Positions 9,271 to 17,541 are shown, counted from the first letter of the stretch. The stretch: DNA of 64,000 nt from Rhodanobacter sp. A1T4 (GCF_014207185.1 NZ_JACHCP010000001.1:124001-188000), one strand, 5' to 3'. Notes: generated from the sequence alone by a model not told the origin. Numbers and translations are program-made.

Positions 9271-9962
9271 TGCGCATACTGTTGGTGGAAGACGAGGCGC
9301 CACTGCGCGAGACCCTGGCGGCGCGCCTGAAGCGTGACGGGTTCGCTGTCGATGCGGCACAGGACGGCGAGGAGGGTATTTACCTCGGTCGCGAAGTACC
9401 GTTCGATCTGGCAATCATCGATCTGGGTCTGCCGAAGATGTCCGGCATGGATCTGGTCAAGGCGTTGCGCGAGGACGGTCAGCGTTACCCTATTCTGATT
9501 TTGACCGCACGCGGCAGCTGGCAGGACAAAGTCGAGGGTCTGAAATACGGCGCCGACGATTACCTGGTCAAGCCCTTTCACGTCGAGGAGCTGCTGGCGC
9601 GCATCAATGCGCTGGTGCGCCGCGCCAGCGGCTGGTCCAAGCCGATCCTGGCCTGTGGCATGATCAAGCTCGACACCACCGCGCAGACGGTTACGGTGGA
9701 AGGCAAGCTGGTCGATCTCACCAGCTACGAATACAAGGTGCTGGAATACCTGATGCTGCATGCCGGCGAGCTGGTCTCCAAGGCCGACCTCACCGAACAT
9801 ATCTATCAGCAGGATTTTGACCGCGACTCCAACGTACTCGAAGTGTTCATCGGTCGGTTACGGCGCAAGCTCGATCCGGAAGGCACCCTCAAACCTATCG
9901 AGACGGTACGTGGACGCGGATACCGCTTTGCCATCCCGCGCACCGACGGCGACGACGAGTAA
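9270..9962 (+). CDS. PhoP-like OmpR-family response regulator
   Basis: A 230-residue DNA-binding regulator. The receiver has the acid pair (VEDE, residues 7-8), phospho-acceptor D51 (IIDLGLP) and K101 (LVKPF). The C-terminal winged helix ends with VRGRGYRFA. It starts with an ATGA overlap on the PepSY gene and is followed after four bases by its kinase. The nearest match by memory is PhoP; signals and targets are not known here. Confidence 0.92.
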   Translation: MRILLVEDEAPLRETLAARLKRDGFAVDAAQDGEEGIYLGREVPFDLAIIDLGLPKMSGMDLVKALREDGQRYPILILTARGSWQDKVEGLKYGADDYLVKPFHVEELLARINALVRRASGWSKPILACGMIKLDTTAQTVTVEGKLVDLTSYEYKVLEYLMLHAGELVSKADLTEHIYQQDFDRDSNVLEVFIGRLRRKLDPEGTLKPIETVRGRGYRFAIPRTDGDDE

Positions 9963-9966
9963 CCCC

Positions 9967-11349
9967 GTGCCGTCGCGCCAGCCGCTGTCACTGGCGGCTC
10001 GCGCGGCGATTGCCACCGGATTCGTTCTTGCCGGCTTTCTCGGCCTGGTTGGCCTGACACTGTCGAAGGCCAACCAAAGCCGTGCATTGAGCACGCTGCG
10101 TGAGCGGCTGCAGAATGATGCTATTGCGTTGATCACCAACTTCGACGTCAACCGCTACGGCAAACTGTTGCCACCGGACACGATGCCGGATCCCAGTTTT
10201 TCGCAGCCCGGCTCGGGCCTATATGCCATAGCGTTGGGCGATGGCGGGTATCGCTGGGAGTCGTCGTCGGCAATCGGTCGTGACTTCACTTTTTTGAAAT
10301 CATTGGAGCCTGGCGAAAGCAGCCAGTTGATTGGCCCGATCGATACGCGTATGGGCCGGCTCTACTACTACAGTTACGGCGTTGCGCTGGACACGGTGGA
10401 AAAGAAGTCGGTGCGGCTCACTGTGACGGTGGCACAGACCGAAGATCAACTCGAAGGCGATAACGCGGTGTACCGCCGTTCGCTGGTGGTATGGCTGTCG
10501 ATCCTCGGGCTGATGCTGATCGTGCTGCAGTTTCTGCTGCTGCGCTGGAGCCTCACGCCGCTGCGTAAGGTAGCCAGTGACATGACACGCGTGGAGCGCG
10601 GCGACAGCGAGCATCTGGACAGTCAGTATCCGCTCGAGCTCACTGGCCTGACTGAGCGCATCAACGTATTCATCGATAACGAGCGCGAACAGCGCACGCG
10701 CTATCGGCATACTCTGGCCGACCTTGCGCACAGCCTGAAAACACCGCTGGCGGTAATCCGTTCACAGCTGGAATCGGCAGCCGCCGACGATCCCCTTCGT
10801 CGCAGCGGCGTGCTCGATCAGGTGCGCCGCATGGACGAGCTGGTGGCGTATCAGTTGTCTCGCGCTGCGACGTCGGGTCGACAGACCTTCGCCATCGCTG
10901 TGCCGATCGCCGGTCATGCCGAGGATCTGGTACAGAGTCTGGAAAAGGTCTACGCGGCCAAGAACGTACTGTGCGAGTTCGATATTGACGAGAGCGCGGT
11001 GTTTTACGGAGAGCAGGGCGATCTGCTGGAGCTGATGGGCAACCTGCTGGAGAACGCGTTCAAGTGGGCCGATCACCGCGTCTTGTTGGTAGTGAAGGCA
11101 CAGGCAACAACCGCCCGGCAGCGGCCGGGCCTGTGGTTGAGCGTGGAAGATGACGGCCCCGGTATTGCCGCAGACAAGATCGAAAAAGTGCTGCAGCGTG
11201 GCGTCCGTGGTGACGAGCGCGTGCAAGGTCATGGTATCGGGCTGTCGATCGTGCAGGACATCGTGCACGCCTACCAGGGCGAACTGCTGGTCGATCGCTC
11301 ACCCGAGCTAGGCGGCGCGCGCTTCAGCGTGACGTTGACGCCGGCCTGA
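9967..11349 (+). CDS. PhoQ-like sensor histidine kinase
   Basis: A 460-residue kinase with a membrane segment near residues 10-32, a periplasmic part, a second segment at about 170-193, a HAMP-like linker, the histidine box LADLAHSLKTPL, the N box NLLENAFKWA, and G boxes (VEDDGPGIA, GHGIGLSIV). No ATG fits the start. A GTG at 9967, four bases after the regulator stop, gives a clean membrane-anchored N-terminus, and translation is probably coupled to the regulator gene. Confidence 0.9.
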   Translation: MPSRQPLSLAARAAIATGFVLAGFLGLVGLTLSKANQSRALSTLRERLQNDAIALITNFDVNRYGKLLPPDTMPDPSFSQPGSGLYAIALGDGGYRWESSSAIGRDFTFLKSLEPGESSQLIGPIDTRMGRLYYYSYGVALDTVEKKSVRLTVTVAQTEDQLEGDNAVYRRSLVVWLSILGLMLIVLQFLLLRWSLTPLRKVASDMTRVERGDSEHLDSQYPLELTGLTERINVFIDNEREQRTRYRHTLADLAHSLKTPLAVIRSQLESAAADDPLRRSGVLDQVRRMDELVAYQLSRAATSGRQTFAIAVPIAGHAEDLVQSLEKVYAAKNVLCEFDIDESAVFYGEQGDLLELMGNLLENAFKWADHRVLLVVKAQATTARQRPGLWLSVEDDGPGIAADKIEKVLQRGVRGDERVQGHGIGLSIVQDIVHAYQGELLVDRSPELGGARFSVTLTPA

Positions 11350-11355
11350 CCCGAA

Positions 11356-12165
11356 TTAACGCGCAGCAGGCTTTCCACGCAAGTAAACGACGTTGGATAG
11401 TTCGCTCGCCATCGCTGGCGACGGACCGTAAAACGCTTCCAGCAGGTCGGCGATCGCCGGTTCGGCCTCTCGCAGCAGCGTCGGTTGCGAATAATGCAGC
11501 TCGGTCACGACCGCGAAATACTCGCTGGGATTCTCAGCGGCGTAGTGATCGATTGGATTGCCACAGTCCTGAGCTGGCGTGTTGGCGAGGCTGTGATATG
11601 CGTGCTCGAACTGTTCGACCCAGCGACGCCGTGGAATGTCCGTTAGCGGTGGAATACCGTCGGCTGGGCCATCAAGTATGTCCAGCTTGTGCGCCATCTG
11701 ATGCAGCACCACGTTGTAGCCGTCCCACGGCTGCTCCAGATCCAGCTGCACGTCAGCCAGCGAAAGCACCAGAGGGCCGCGTTCCCACGTGTCGATGCTT
11801 CGGTCATCACCGGCTCGGACCACGCTGCTGTGGCAGGCGTGATGGCTGCCGCGCACCTTGAATTCACCGGGATAAATCAGCACCTCGCGCCAGCCGCGCA
11901 GGCTGCCAGCTCCCTGCTGCAACGCTGGCAGACACGCCTGCATGGCAATCAACAGTCGCCAGTAGTCGTCCAGCACGGCGCCGGCAAGAGCGAGGAATCG
12001 TTTGCGTGCGAGGAACAGTGCGGCCAGCCGGCGCAGGCGTTGCTGCCGCTCCGAATCCAAGCCGCGCGCCAAAGGACATCCCGCGAGTGCACGCTTCCAT
12101 AGCGGATCAGCGATCGGCGGAGGTTCGAGACGAGCTCGCAGCGATTGCCACCAACGCCCGGACAT
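11356..12165 (-). CDS. MtfA family zinc-peptidase homologue with altered HExxH
   Basis: A 269-residue protein of the MtfA/DUF980 family. E. coli MtfA is an aminopeptidase that also binds the glucose regulator Mlc. The family core is present: LIYPGEFKV, then the zinc motif and KLDILDG, and later NPSEYFAVVTE with the expected third ligand region. The zinc motif reads HQMAH (residues 155-159), where the family has HExxH. The codon for residue 156 is CAG at 11698-11700 read in reverse. With Gln for the catalytic Glu, peptidase activity would be expected to be lost or strongly reduced, while metal and partner binding could remain. Confidence 0.85.
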   Translation of the reverse strand: MSGRWWQSLRARLEPPPIADPLWKRALAGCPLARGLDSERQQRLRRLAALFLARKRFLALAGAVLDDYWRLLIAMQACLPALQQGAGSLRGWREVLIYPGEFKVRGSHHACHSSVVRAGDDRSIDTWERGPLVLSLADVQLDLEQPWDGYNVVLHQMAHKLDILDGPADGIPPLTDIPRRRWVEQFEHAYHSLANTPAQDCGNPIDHYAAENPSEYFAVVTELHYSQPTLLREAEPAIADLLEAFYGPSPAMASELSNVVYLRGKPAAR

Positions 12166-12177
12166 GGCCTAGAACGC

Positions 12178-12492
12178 TTACTGGATGGATCCAGGCAGCA
12201 GTGATTGCCAGCCAAGATGGGTCTGCTGGGTATGCGCCGGTGGTGTCATGTCGCCACTGGCATGGTCGGTACCGTTGTATGAGCCCTTGCGCGAATCGCT
12301 GCCTGTGTTGCGCGGCGTGTTGTCGCGAACCACGCCCGGTTCAATGCCGCTGCTGCCGTCGTGTGCGCTGCTCGTGTCACCCGCGCCGTGCTGGGCATTA
12401 TCCAGATCACGACTATCCGCCGTCGTTGCCGCCGCACCGCCGATGCCAGCAAAACAGATGGCACAACCGATGAGCCAATGTTTGACGCGCAT
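12178..12492 (-). CDS. Small secreted protein of unknown function
   Basis: A 104-residue protein with a signal peptide (MRVKHWLIGCAICFAGIGGAAA) and a polar mature part rich in Asp, Ser, Gly and Thr, with no recognised domain. A GGGAG ribosome binding site precedes the ATG at 12492. It ends 12 bases before the MtfA-like gene on the same strand, so the two are probably co-transcribed. I do not recognise the family. Confidence 0.65.
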   Translation of the reverse strand: MRVKHWLIGCAICFAGIGGAAATTADSRDLDNAQHGAGDTSSAHDGSSGIEPGVVRDNTPRNTGSDSRKGSYNGTDHASGDMTPPAHTQQTHLGWQSLLPGSIQ

Positions 12493-12697
12493 GGCAATCG
12501 AACTCCCTGACCCGCAAGCGAAGATCCCGATCGTCTCAGAAACACCCGTGCGATGCCAGTGCTATGGCACGTCAGGTATTCGTGGTGATCGGCGTGGGTC
12601 TCAAGCCGGGCTAAACTGCGGGAATGCCAATACAGTCATGCCGATCACTTATCCGATGCGCAACAGCCAAGATGATTCTTGTCGTCGGTGGCCGCTG

Positions 12698-13672
12698 ATG
12701 CAGCCAGCCCAATTATTGTCGGCACTGGCCGCGGGTGAACCTGTCTCCGGCGCAGGTCTGGCGGCACAGACCGGTATCACCCGTGCAGCGATCTGGAAGC
12801 AGATCGAAGTTTTGCGCGCACGGGGCGTTCCCATTGAGGCACAGGGCGCCGCCGGTTATCGCCTGCCATGGCCGCTACAGATGTTGGATGCCGAAAAAAT
12901 ACGTGCCGCGATGCCTGCACCGCTTGCACAACAGCTGGGTGCGTTTGAAGTGCATTGGGAGCTGGATTCCACCTCCAGCGAGCTGCAGCGTCGCGGCGCC
13001 ACTGCCGCGGATTTCAGCATGCTGCTGGCCGAAACCCAGACCGCCGGCCGTGGCCGCCGCGGTCGCCCGTGGTTGTCGCCGCCAGGGCTGAATCTTTATC
13101 TTTCCTGTCTCAAACGTTTCGATCACGGTTTTGCCGCCTTGGGCGGTTTGTCGCTGGCCATCGGCGTGATCGTGATGCGCACCCTGAAAACCCTTGGGGT
13201 TGCCGGCGCCGGCCTGAAATGGCCGAACGACCTGCTGGCTGCCGACGGCAAACTTGGCGGCATCCTGGTCGAACTCAGCGGCGAATATCAGGGGCCGTGC
13301 GCAGCCATCATCGGCATCGGCCTCAATCTGCGGCTTACCCCCGCATTGCGCGAACAGGCCGGACAGCCGGCTAGCGACATGGCCGCGTTGACGAATGACT
13401 CGCCGCCGGATCGCAATCGCGTCGCCGCCACGCTGATCTCAGCGCTCATCGAAGGCCTGCATCAGTTCGAGCGTGACGGCTTTGCGGGCTTCGCCAACGA
13501 ATATGCTTTGCACGATCTTCTGAAAGATCAGCCGCTGCAGCTGAGCGGTGCGCTCGGTCTGTTCGATGGCATCGGCGCGGGTGTGGACGATCGCGGTGCG
13601 CTGCAAGTGCGCATGAGCGATGGCAGCGTGCGCCAGGTCGACAGTGCTGAAGTCACGGTACGTCGCGCATGA
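12698..13672 (+). CDS. birA: Biotin--protein ligase and biotin operon repressor
   Basis: A 324-residue bifunctional protein. An N-terminal winged helix (residues 1-60, with GITRAAIWKQIEVLRARG) would bind the bio operator. The ligase core has TQTAGRGRRGRPW and KWPNDLLAADGKLGGILVE, followed by a small C-terminal SH3-like domain. It attaches biotin to acetyl-CoA carboxylase. The ATG at 12698 gives the full HTH. Its stop overlaps the ATG of coaX (ATGA). Confidence 0.95.
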   Translation: MQPAQLLSALAAGEPVSGAGLAAQTGITRAAIWKQIEVLRARGVPIEAQGAAGYRLPWPLQMLDAEKIRAAMPAPLAQQLGAFEVHWELDSTSSELQRRGATAADFSMLLAETQTAGRGRRGRPWLSPPGLNLYLSCLKRFDHGFAALGGLSLAIGVIVMRTLKTLGVAGAGLKWPNDLLAADGKLGGILVELSGEYQGPCAAIIGIGLNLRLTPALREQAGQPASDMAALTNDSPPDRNRVAATLISALIEGLHQFERDGFAGFANEYALHDLLKDQPLQLSGALGLFDGIGAGVDDRGALQVRMSDGSVRQVDSAEVTVRRA

Positions 13673-14430
13673 GGCTGCTGCTCGATCTTGGCAACACCCG
13701 GCTGAAGTGGGCGTTGATGCTGCAACCGGATGGATGGCTGGCGCAGGGCGCGCTGGACTGGCAGGACAGTTTCGAGCCAGCGCTGGCATCAGCGCTGGCT
13801 GGGTTGCCGATGCCCGAGATGATCGTTGCGGCCTCGGTGGTCGACGCCGTGCGTGAGGCGCAGGTTGCGGATGTGATGATTCGCCTGTTTGCCAACAACC
13901 CCATCTGGCTGCGCACCCCGGCCAGCGCATGCGGTGTGCGCAATGCCTACGCCGAGCCGCAGCGGCTCGGCGTAGACCGTTTTCTGGCGATGGTCGCCGC
14001 GTACGCGGATGGCTATGCGCCATGTGTCGTTGCCGGTGCGGGCACGGCACTCACGCTCGATGCGCTGACAGCGGATGGACAGCATCTCGGTGGGCTGATC
14101 GCGCCGGGTCCGCAGCTGATGCAACGCTCCCTGCTGGATGCCACCGCGCGCGTTAGGCCAGAGCGACCCGGCGCGGTGCTGGAGCTGGCCGACAACACAG
14201 CCGACGCGGTTGCTTCGGGTTGCTGGCAGGCAGCTGCGGCCTTGATCGAACGCTTTGCCACACGTATGGCGCCGACCCTGGGCGGTCTGCCGACGTTGAT
14301 CCTTGGCGGTGGCGACGCCGCCGAGTTGCAGCCGCTGCTGACGCTGCCGGTTCAGATGACCCGCGATGGCGTGCTACGCGGTCTGGCGGTGTGGGCCAAT
14401 ACGCAGACCGTGACGCCTTCACCGATCTAG
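13669..14430 (+). CDS. coaX: Type III pantothenate kinase
   Basis: A 253-residue ASKHA-fold kinase making 4'-phosphopantothenate, the first step of coenzyme A synthesis. Motifs are DLGNTRLKWA at the N-terminus, GVDRFLAMVAA (about residue 101) and AGTALTLDAL (about 121). It overlaps birA by four bases and is followed after 28 bases by the SPOR gene. The birA-coaX-SPOR order is a familiar Xanthomonadales arrangement, from memory. Confidence 0.94.
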   Translation: MRLLLDLGNTRLKWALMLQPDGWLAQGALDWQDSFEPALASALAGLPMPEMIVAASVVDAVREAQVADVMIRLFANNPIWLRTPASACGVRNAYAEPQRLGVDRFLAMVAAYADGYAPCVVAGAGTALTLDALTADGQHLGGLIAPGPQLMQRSLLDATARVRPERPGAVLELADNTADAVASGCWQAAAALIERFATRMAPTLGGLPTLILGGGDAAELQPLLTLPVQMTRDGVLRGLAVWANTQTVTPSPI

Positions 14431-14458
14431 AATGTCGCTGCTTGGCGATGGGGGTCCG

Positions 14459-15187
14459 ATGTTTCTGCGTCTGCTGTTTGTCCTCTTGAGTGCGCTCAAT
14501 ATCGCGGTAGGCGCGTGGTTGCTGCTCGGTCAGCCTTATGCGCACAACGGTAGTGCCGCTGATCCGGGTGTGCGCGAATTGCGTTTGCTCTCGGAAATGC
14601 CGCAACCAGTTGTCACTGCCGCTGCGCCCAGTGCGGCATCGTCTGTCGCTGAATCACAGACTGCGCCGGTTCCCTCTCCCGTGCCTGTAGCTCAAGTGAA
14701 TGCTGCAGCAAGCCGGTCTTCGGCGCCTGTCCCGCAAATCTGCCTTGCGTTAGGGCCGTTTGCGACCCCGCAGGATTTACGCAACGCCCGCCAGACGCTA
14801 GACGCTCAGGTCATGCGGATGCGTTCGCGGCAGGAGCAGACCACCCAATCCAACGGTTGGTGGGTCTATTTGCCGGCCACCAGCAATCACGCGCAGGCGC
14901 TTGAGTTGGCGCGCCAGCTTGGTGCGCGCAACATCAAGGATTATTTTGTCGTCAGTGGCGGCGATCAGCCCAATACCGTCTCGCTGGGTTTGTTCAAGGA
15001 CCCAACCAATGCGCGCAAGCGTCGCGATGAGGTGGTGGCTGCGGGGTTTTCCGCCCGCATGAGTGAGCGCAGCGAGAATGTGCCCGAGTACTGGCTCGAT
15101 CTGGTTGCCAGCAACAGCCCCCGGTTTGAATGGCGCAGCCGCGTTCGTGCCAGTGGCGTCAACTCGCACAGCACCAGCTGTTTTTGA
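14459..15187 (+). CDS. SPOR-domain membrane protein
   Basis: A 242-residue protein with one N-terminal membrane helix (FLRLLFVLLSALNIAVGAWLLL), an Ala/Pro/Ser-rich linker, and a C-terminal SPOR-like domain (about residues 90-190: ICLALGPFATPQDLRNAR, then YFVVSGGDQPNTVSLGLF and ARKRRDEV). SPOR domains bind denuded peptidoglycan at division sites. The ATG at 14459 is chosen because GGGG precedes it and the membrane helix starts at once; 14432 is an alternative. Confidence 0.82.
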   Translation: MFLRLLFVLLSALNIAVGAWLLLGQPYAHNGSAADPGVRELRLLSEMPQPVVTAAAPSAASSVAESQTAPVPSPVPVAQVNAAASRSSAPVPQICLALGPFATPQDLRNARQTLDAQVMRMRSRQEQTTQSNGWWVYLPATSNHAQALELARQLGARNIKDYFVVSGGDQPNTVSLGLFKDPTNARKRRDEVVAAGFSARMSERSENVPEYWLDLVASNSPRFEWRSRVRASGVNSHSTSCF

Positions 15188-15218
15188 TTCGCTCGCCAGA
15201 GTTTGCACACATCCCGCT

Positions 15219-15247
15219 TTGAGCATGCGCCACGCGACTGCTAGAAT
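15219..15247 (+). promoter_or_regulatory. Sigma-70-type promoter of tRNA-Thr
   Basis: TTGAGC at 15219-15224 and TAGAAT at 15242-15247 are separated by exactly 17 bases. The tRNA begins 10 bases after the -10 box, which fits a very short 5' leader. Confidence 0.7.
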
Positions 15248-15257
15248 TCCACCCCTT

Positions 15258-15333
15258 GCCGGCATAGCTCAGTTGGTAGAGCAACTGATTTGTAATCAGT
15301 AGGTCCCCAGTTCGAATCCGGGTGCCGGCACCA
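15258..15333 (+). tRNA. tRNA-Thr (anticodon TGT)
   Basis: A complete cloverleaf of 76 bases including an encoded CCA. The acceptor stem pairs GCCGGCA with TGCCGGC, the D-arm has AGCTCAGTTGGTAGAGC, the anticodon stem CTGAT/ATCAG closes the loop with TGT at 15291-15293, and the T-arm is CCCAGTTCGAATCCGGG. A promoter lies in front and a terminator behind. The region downstream is accessory in character, as is common next to tRNA genes. Confidence 0.97.
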
Positions 15334-15377
15334 AATGACCATCCCAAGCCATCCCATATCGGCCCAAGAATCCATCG

Positions 15378-15404
15378 AAACCCGCATAACAGCGGGTTTT
15401 TTTG
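15378..15404 (+). terminator. Rho-independent terminator behind tRNA-Thr
   Basis: AAACCCGC and GCGGGTTT pair around the loop ATAACA, and a run of T residues follows. It lies 45 bases behind the CCA end. Confidence 0.85.
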
Positions 15405-15502
15405 TGCCATGTCGTCCAAGGTTGTCCCATTGCAGCGCGCTCAAAGTGTGAGTACGTGCGGGCGAATATAGTCCCAAGGGCACAACACTGCGTCAGCCTT
15501 CA

Positions 15503-15580
15503 CCTACACGAGGCCGATCTTGTCGCTGATAGCCACCGGAGTCGCTGCGGCGCATCTTGGACACCCCTACACGAGGCCGA
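15503..15580. repeat. 15-bp direct repeat, two copies
   Basis: CCTACACGAGGCCGA occurs at 15503-15517 and again at 15566-15580, 63 bases apart, in a gene-poor stretch 170 bases behind tRNA-Thr. No protein-coding reason for the repeat is seen. The rest of 15405-15680 holds no convincing gene. Confidence 0.7.
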
Positions 15581-15680
15581 ACAAGTCTTGCCCAAGCCGA
15601 CAGGTGTCAGGCAGTACGCGACGCCACAACGTCAGGTGGAACCGACGAACGGGGTACTTCTTCTTGATGTGAGACACACC

Positions 15681-15854
15681 ATGCTTGAGATCAGAGCAGC
15701 ACACCCAGGCTTCGTCGTTTTCGACACGACAGAGCAAGAGCCGATCATGCGGTTTGATAGCAAGGACGAGGCTACGGAGCTTGTTGCCGAGTTGGTGATT
15801 GCCGAGTCGTGCGCGCAGCTCCAAGCGTGGAAACCTCCGACAACACAACGCTAG
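15681..15854 (+). CDS. Possible small protein of unknown function
   Basis: A 57-residue frame with a protein-like composition (MLEIRAAHPGFVVFDTTEQ at the start, then alternating charged and hydrophobic residues). The open frame continues upstream to 15402, but that part reads like noncoding sequence. The ribosome binding site is poor (GTGAGA, rather far). I do not recognise it. It may be a remnant of a larger gene. Confidence 0.3.
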   Translation: MLEIRAAHPGFVVFDTTEQEPIMRFDSKDEATELVAELVIAESCAQLQAWKPPTTQR

Positions 15855-15985
15855 TTCTATCTGGCGCGGCAACGCCTGTGACTTCAGTGAGCCGATGACC
15901 GGATGCTTTCCGGTGCTTTACGTTGACTCGGATCGTGCTGTATAGATGATTGCGCCGGTCGCGACACGCATTATCGGGAGCAAGC

Positions 15986-16402
15986 ATGCGGCGTGAAAGT
16001 GAGTTGGAAATTCGTTTGAGAAAATGGGCCGCGGAATACCATCTGCTGGGCGATGGAGATTCGGCACCCGCTTCGTCAGCTTGTTCCGTGATCCTTGGAG
16101 TGCAGGAAGCCGTGCTTGCCTTGGAGATGCAACCTCATGGAACCCTCCCTGGGATGGTTCTTCGGTGTCAATACACACTCCGTAATCAACCGGTCAGTAT
16201 CAAATTGCGCAAGCTTCGCGCAGCAGGTTTTCAGGTAAGTAACGCTTCCCGATATTCGCAGTTACTGCGCGATGCCCGTATCCATGTTGCGGCGTGGCTT
16301 CATATTCCGATGCATGGTGATGCTGAAGAGATGCTGGGCGCCCTGGCTAAGGGCCCGCGTCTTGCGTCGAGTTGTCAGACGGCCGAGCTTGTCGATGCAT
16401 GA
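15986..16402 (+). CDS. Hypothetical protein, unknown family
   Basis: A 138-residue soluble protein. A clear GGGAG ribosome binding site is seven bases before the ATG at 15986. The sequence has alternating helix-like and strand-like stretches (ESELEIRLRKWAAEYHLLG; LRCQYTLRNQPVSIKLRKL) and no membrane segment or known motif. It stands alone in the accessory block behind tRNA-Thr. Function cannot be inferred. Confidence 0.6.
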   Translation: MRRESELEIRLRKWAAEYHLLGDGDSAPASSACSVILGVQEAVLALEMQPHGTLPGMVLRCQYTLRNQPVSIKLRKLRAAGFQVSNASRYSQLLRDARIHVAAWLHIPMHGDAEEMLGALAKGPRLASSCQTAELVDA

Positions 16403-16441
16403 TGCTCAGATAGAAGCTCGCCGCTGTATCGGGTGGAGCCG

Positions 16442-16606
16442 ATGACCAGACACTTCCATCGCCTAATTGTGGCGAGGTATCAGTGGCAACAAAAAAACGC
16501 ACAGTGCGAGCTTGATGCAGAGTGGGAAGTGGTTCGCCCTAGAAGTAGCAGGCTTCAGCTCCCTAGGGGAGGATGGGAGCTCCGGGGAGGACACCGATGC
16601 GTCTAG
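16442..16606 (+). CDS. Possible 54-residue small protein
   Basis: An ATG directly behind a good GGTGGAG ribosome binding site opens a frame of 54 codons (MTRHFHRLIVARYQWQQ at the start, basic and Gln-rich; Arg/Gly-rich at the end). Its stop shares a CTAG with the stop of an opposite 54-codon frame. No family is recognised; it may be chance. Confidence 0.22.
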   Translation: MTRHFHRLIVARYQWQQKNAQCELDAEWEVVRPRSSRLQLPRGGWELRGGHRCV

Positions 16607-16767
16607 GGCGATGGGTGCAGGATCATGGATGTACCGCATGCCCGCAAAGGATAGTTCTTCATAACAATATGCAAGGGCGTCATGTCGAGGTAACGCCCGG
16701 CGAAGGCTGACCAGTCGGCAAGCGGATCGAACGAGAAGGATTTGGCGTGCTTGGGCAGTCGGGACAT
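16603..16767 (-). CDS. Possible 54-residue protein or gene fragment
   Basis: The frame reads convincingly like the beginning of a protein (MSRLPKHAKSFSFDPLADW, then SAFAGRYLDMTPLHIVMKNYP), but it stops after 54 codons, without a good ribosome binding site. It could be the 5' remnant of a larger gene. I do not recognise it. Confidence 0.3.
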   Translation of the reverse strand: MSRLPKHAKSFSFDPLADWSAFAGRYLDMTPLHIVMKNYPLRACGTSMILHPSP

Positions 16768-16829
16768 GACTGCAGCATATGTGGCTGCAGTCTAAGGAGC
16801 TGATCGAGCGAAGGCCATGTGCTGCTGGC

Positions 16830-17240
16830 TCAATGCAGGCGGTCCCATGAGCGAACCGATGCCTGTTCACGAGCCTGGTCCACAGCGGATTTTAACTGGG
16901 AAAAGCCGAACGGCTTTTGCAAGTACGGGGCGTGTCCCGGAAGCGGATTGCACCCATCGGACGAAGCAACGATGTGGGCAATATCCTTTGAGTCCAGCGC
17001 GTCCAGCACGGGCTCGGTAGAATGACCCCTGACGTCGGTCTCAAGCACGGCAAGGTCGACGTCTTGGTCGTTAACAGCATTCAATGCCGACTTCACTGAG
17101 CTGACGGATTCAACCGGTGCATAGCCAATTGCACTCAGACCGTCGGCGATCGTTTCGGCAACGAGAGGGTTGTCTTCCACGACCAAGGCCTTCAGCGGTG
17201 CGTTTGCCCCAGGATCGGGTTGCTGGTTTGTGGTGGTCAC
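16830..17240 (-). CDS. Single-domain response-regulator receiver with Glu at the phospho-acceptor site
   Basis: A 136-residue CheY-like receiver with no output domain. The acid pair is present (VVEDN, E22/D23), as is the conserved Lys (YLQKPFG, K109), but the position that should be the phospho-acceptor Asp is Glu 67 (LAVLETDVRG). It starts at a GTG behind AGGAAAGG. Glu often mimics the phosphorylated state, so the protein may be locked in one state. No histidine kinase is nearby. Confidence 0.8.
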   Translation of the reverse strand: MTTTNQQPDPGANAPLKALVVEDNPLVAETIADGLSAIGYAPVESVSSVKSALNAVNDQDVDLAVLETDVRGHSTEPVLDALDSKDIAHIVASSDGCNPLPGHAPYLQKPFGFSQLKSAVDQAREQASVRSWDRLH

Positions 17241-17316
17241 CGGCCTTTCCTGCTCGTGGAGCTTTGTGAGTGAGATATGACTTCACCCACCATACGCGCT
17301 TGGCCAGTCGCGGGTG

Positions 17317-17454
17317 TTACGGTTCTGCGCCAGCCGGTTCATTGTCAGCTGGCCGTGCTTCCTGGTGCGTTATGCCCAGATAGAAGCCTGTGACCAGTAT
17401 CGCGATCGTTGCCGCGACGAGAGCGAGGAACGCCCAGTTGCGTTTGCGTTTCAT
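17317..17454 (-). CDS. Small single-span membrane protein (45 residues)
   Basis: The frame encodes a positively charged N-terminus (MKRKRNW), one hydrophobic helix (AFLALVAATIAILVTGFYLG) and a short polar, Pro/Glu-rich tail. This is a textbook inside-positive membrane anchor. The ribosome binding site is weak. It lies 76 bases upstream of the lone receiver gene on the same strand and could be co-transcribed. The function is unknown. Confidence 0.5.
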   Translation of the reverse strand: MKRKRNWAFLALVAATIAILVTGFYLGITHQEARPADNEPAGAEP

Positions 17455-17541
17455 AGGCTCAGTTTACGCGCCGTCGATGTGGTCGCGTGACGTGCGATAT
17501 CAGGGGGAACGTCCAGAAAGCTGCAGCGCCCATATTGGCGC

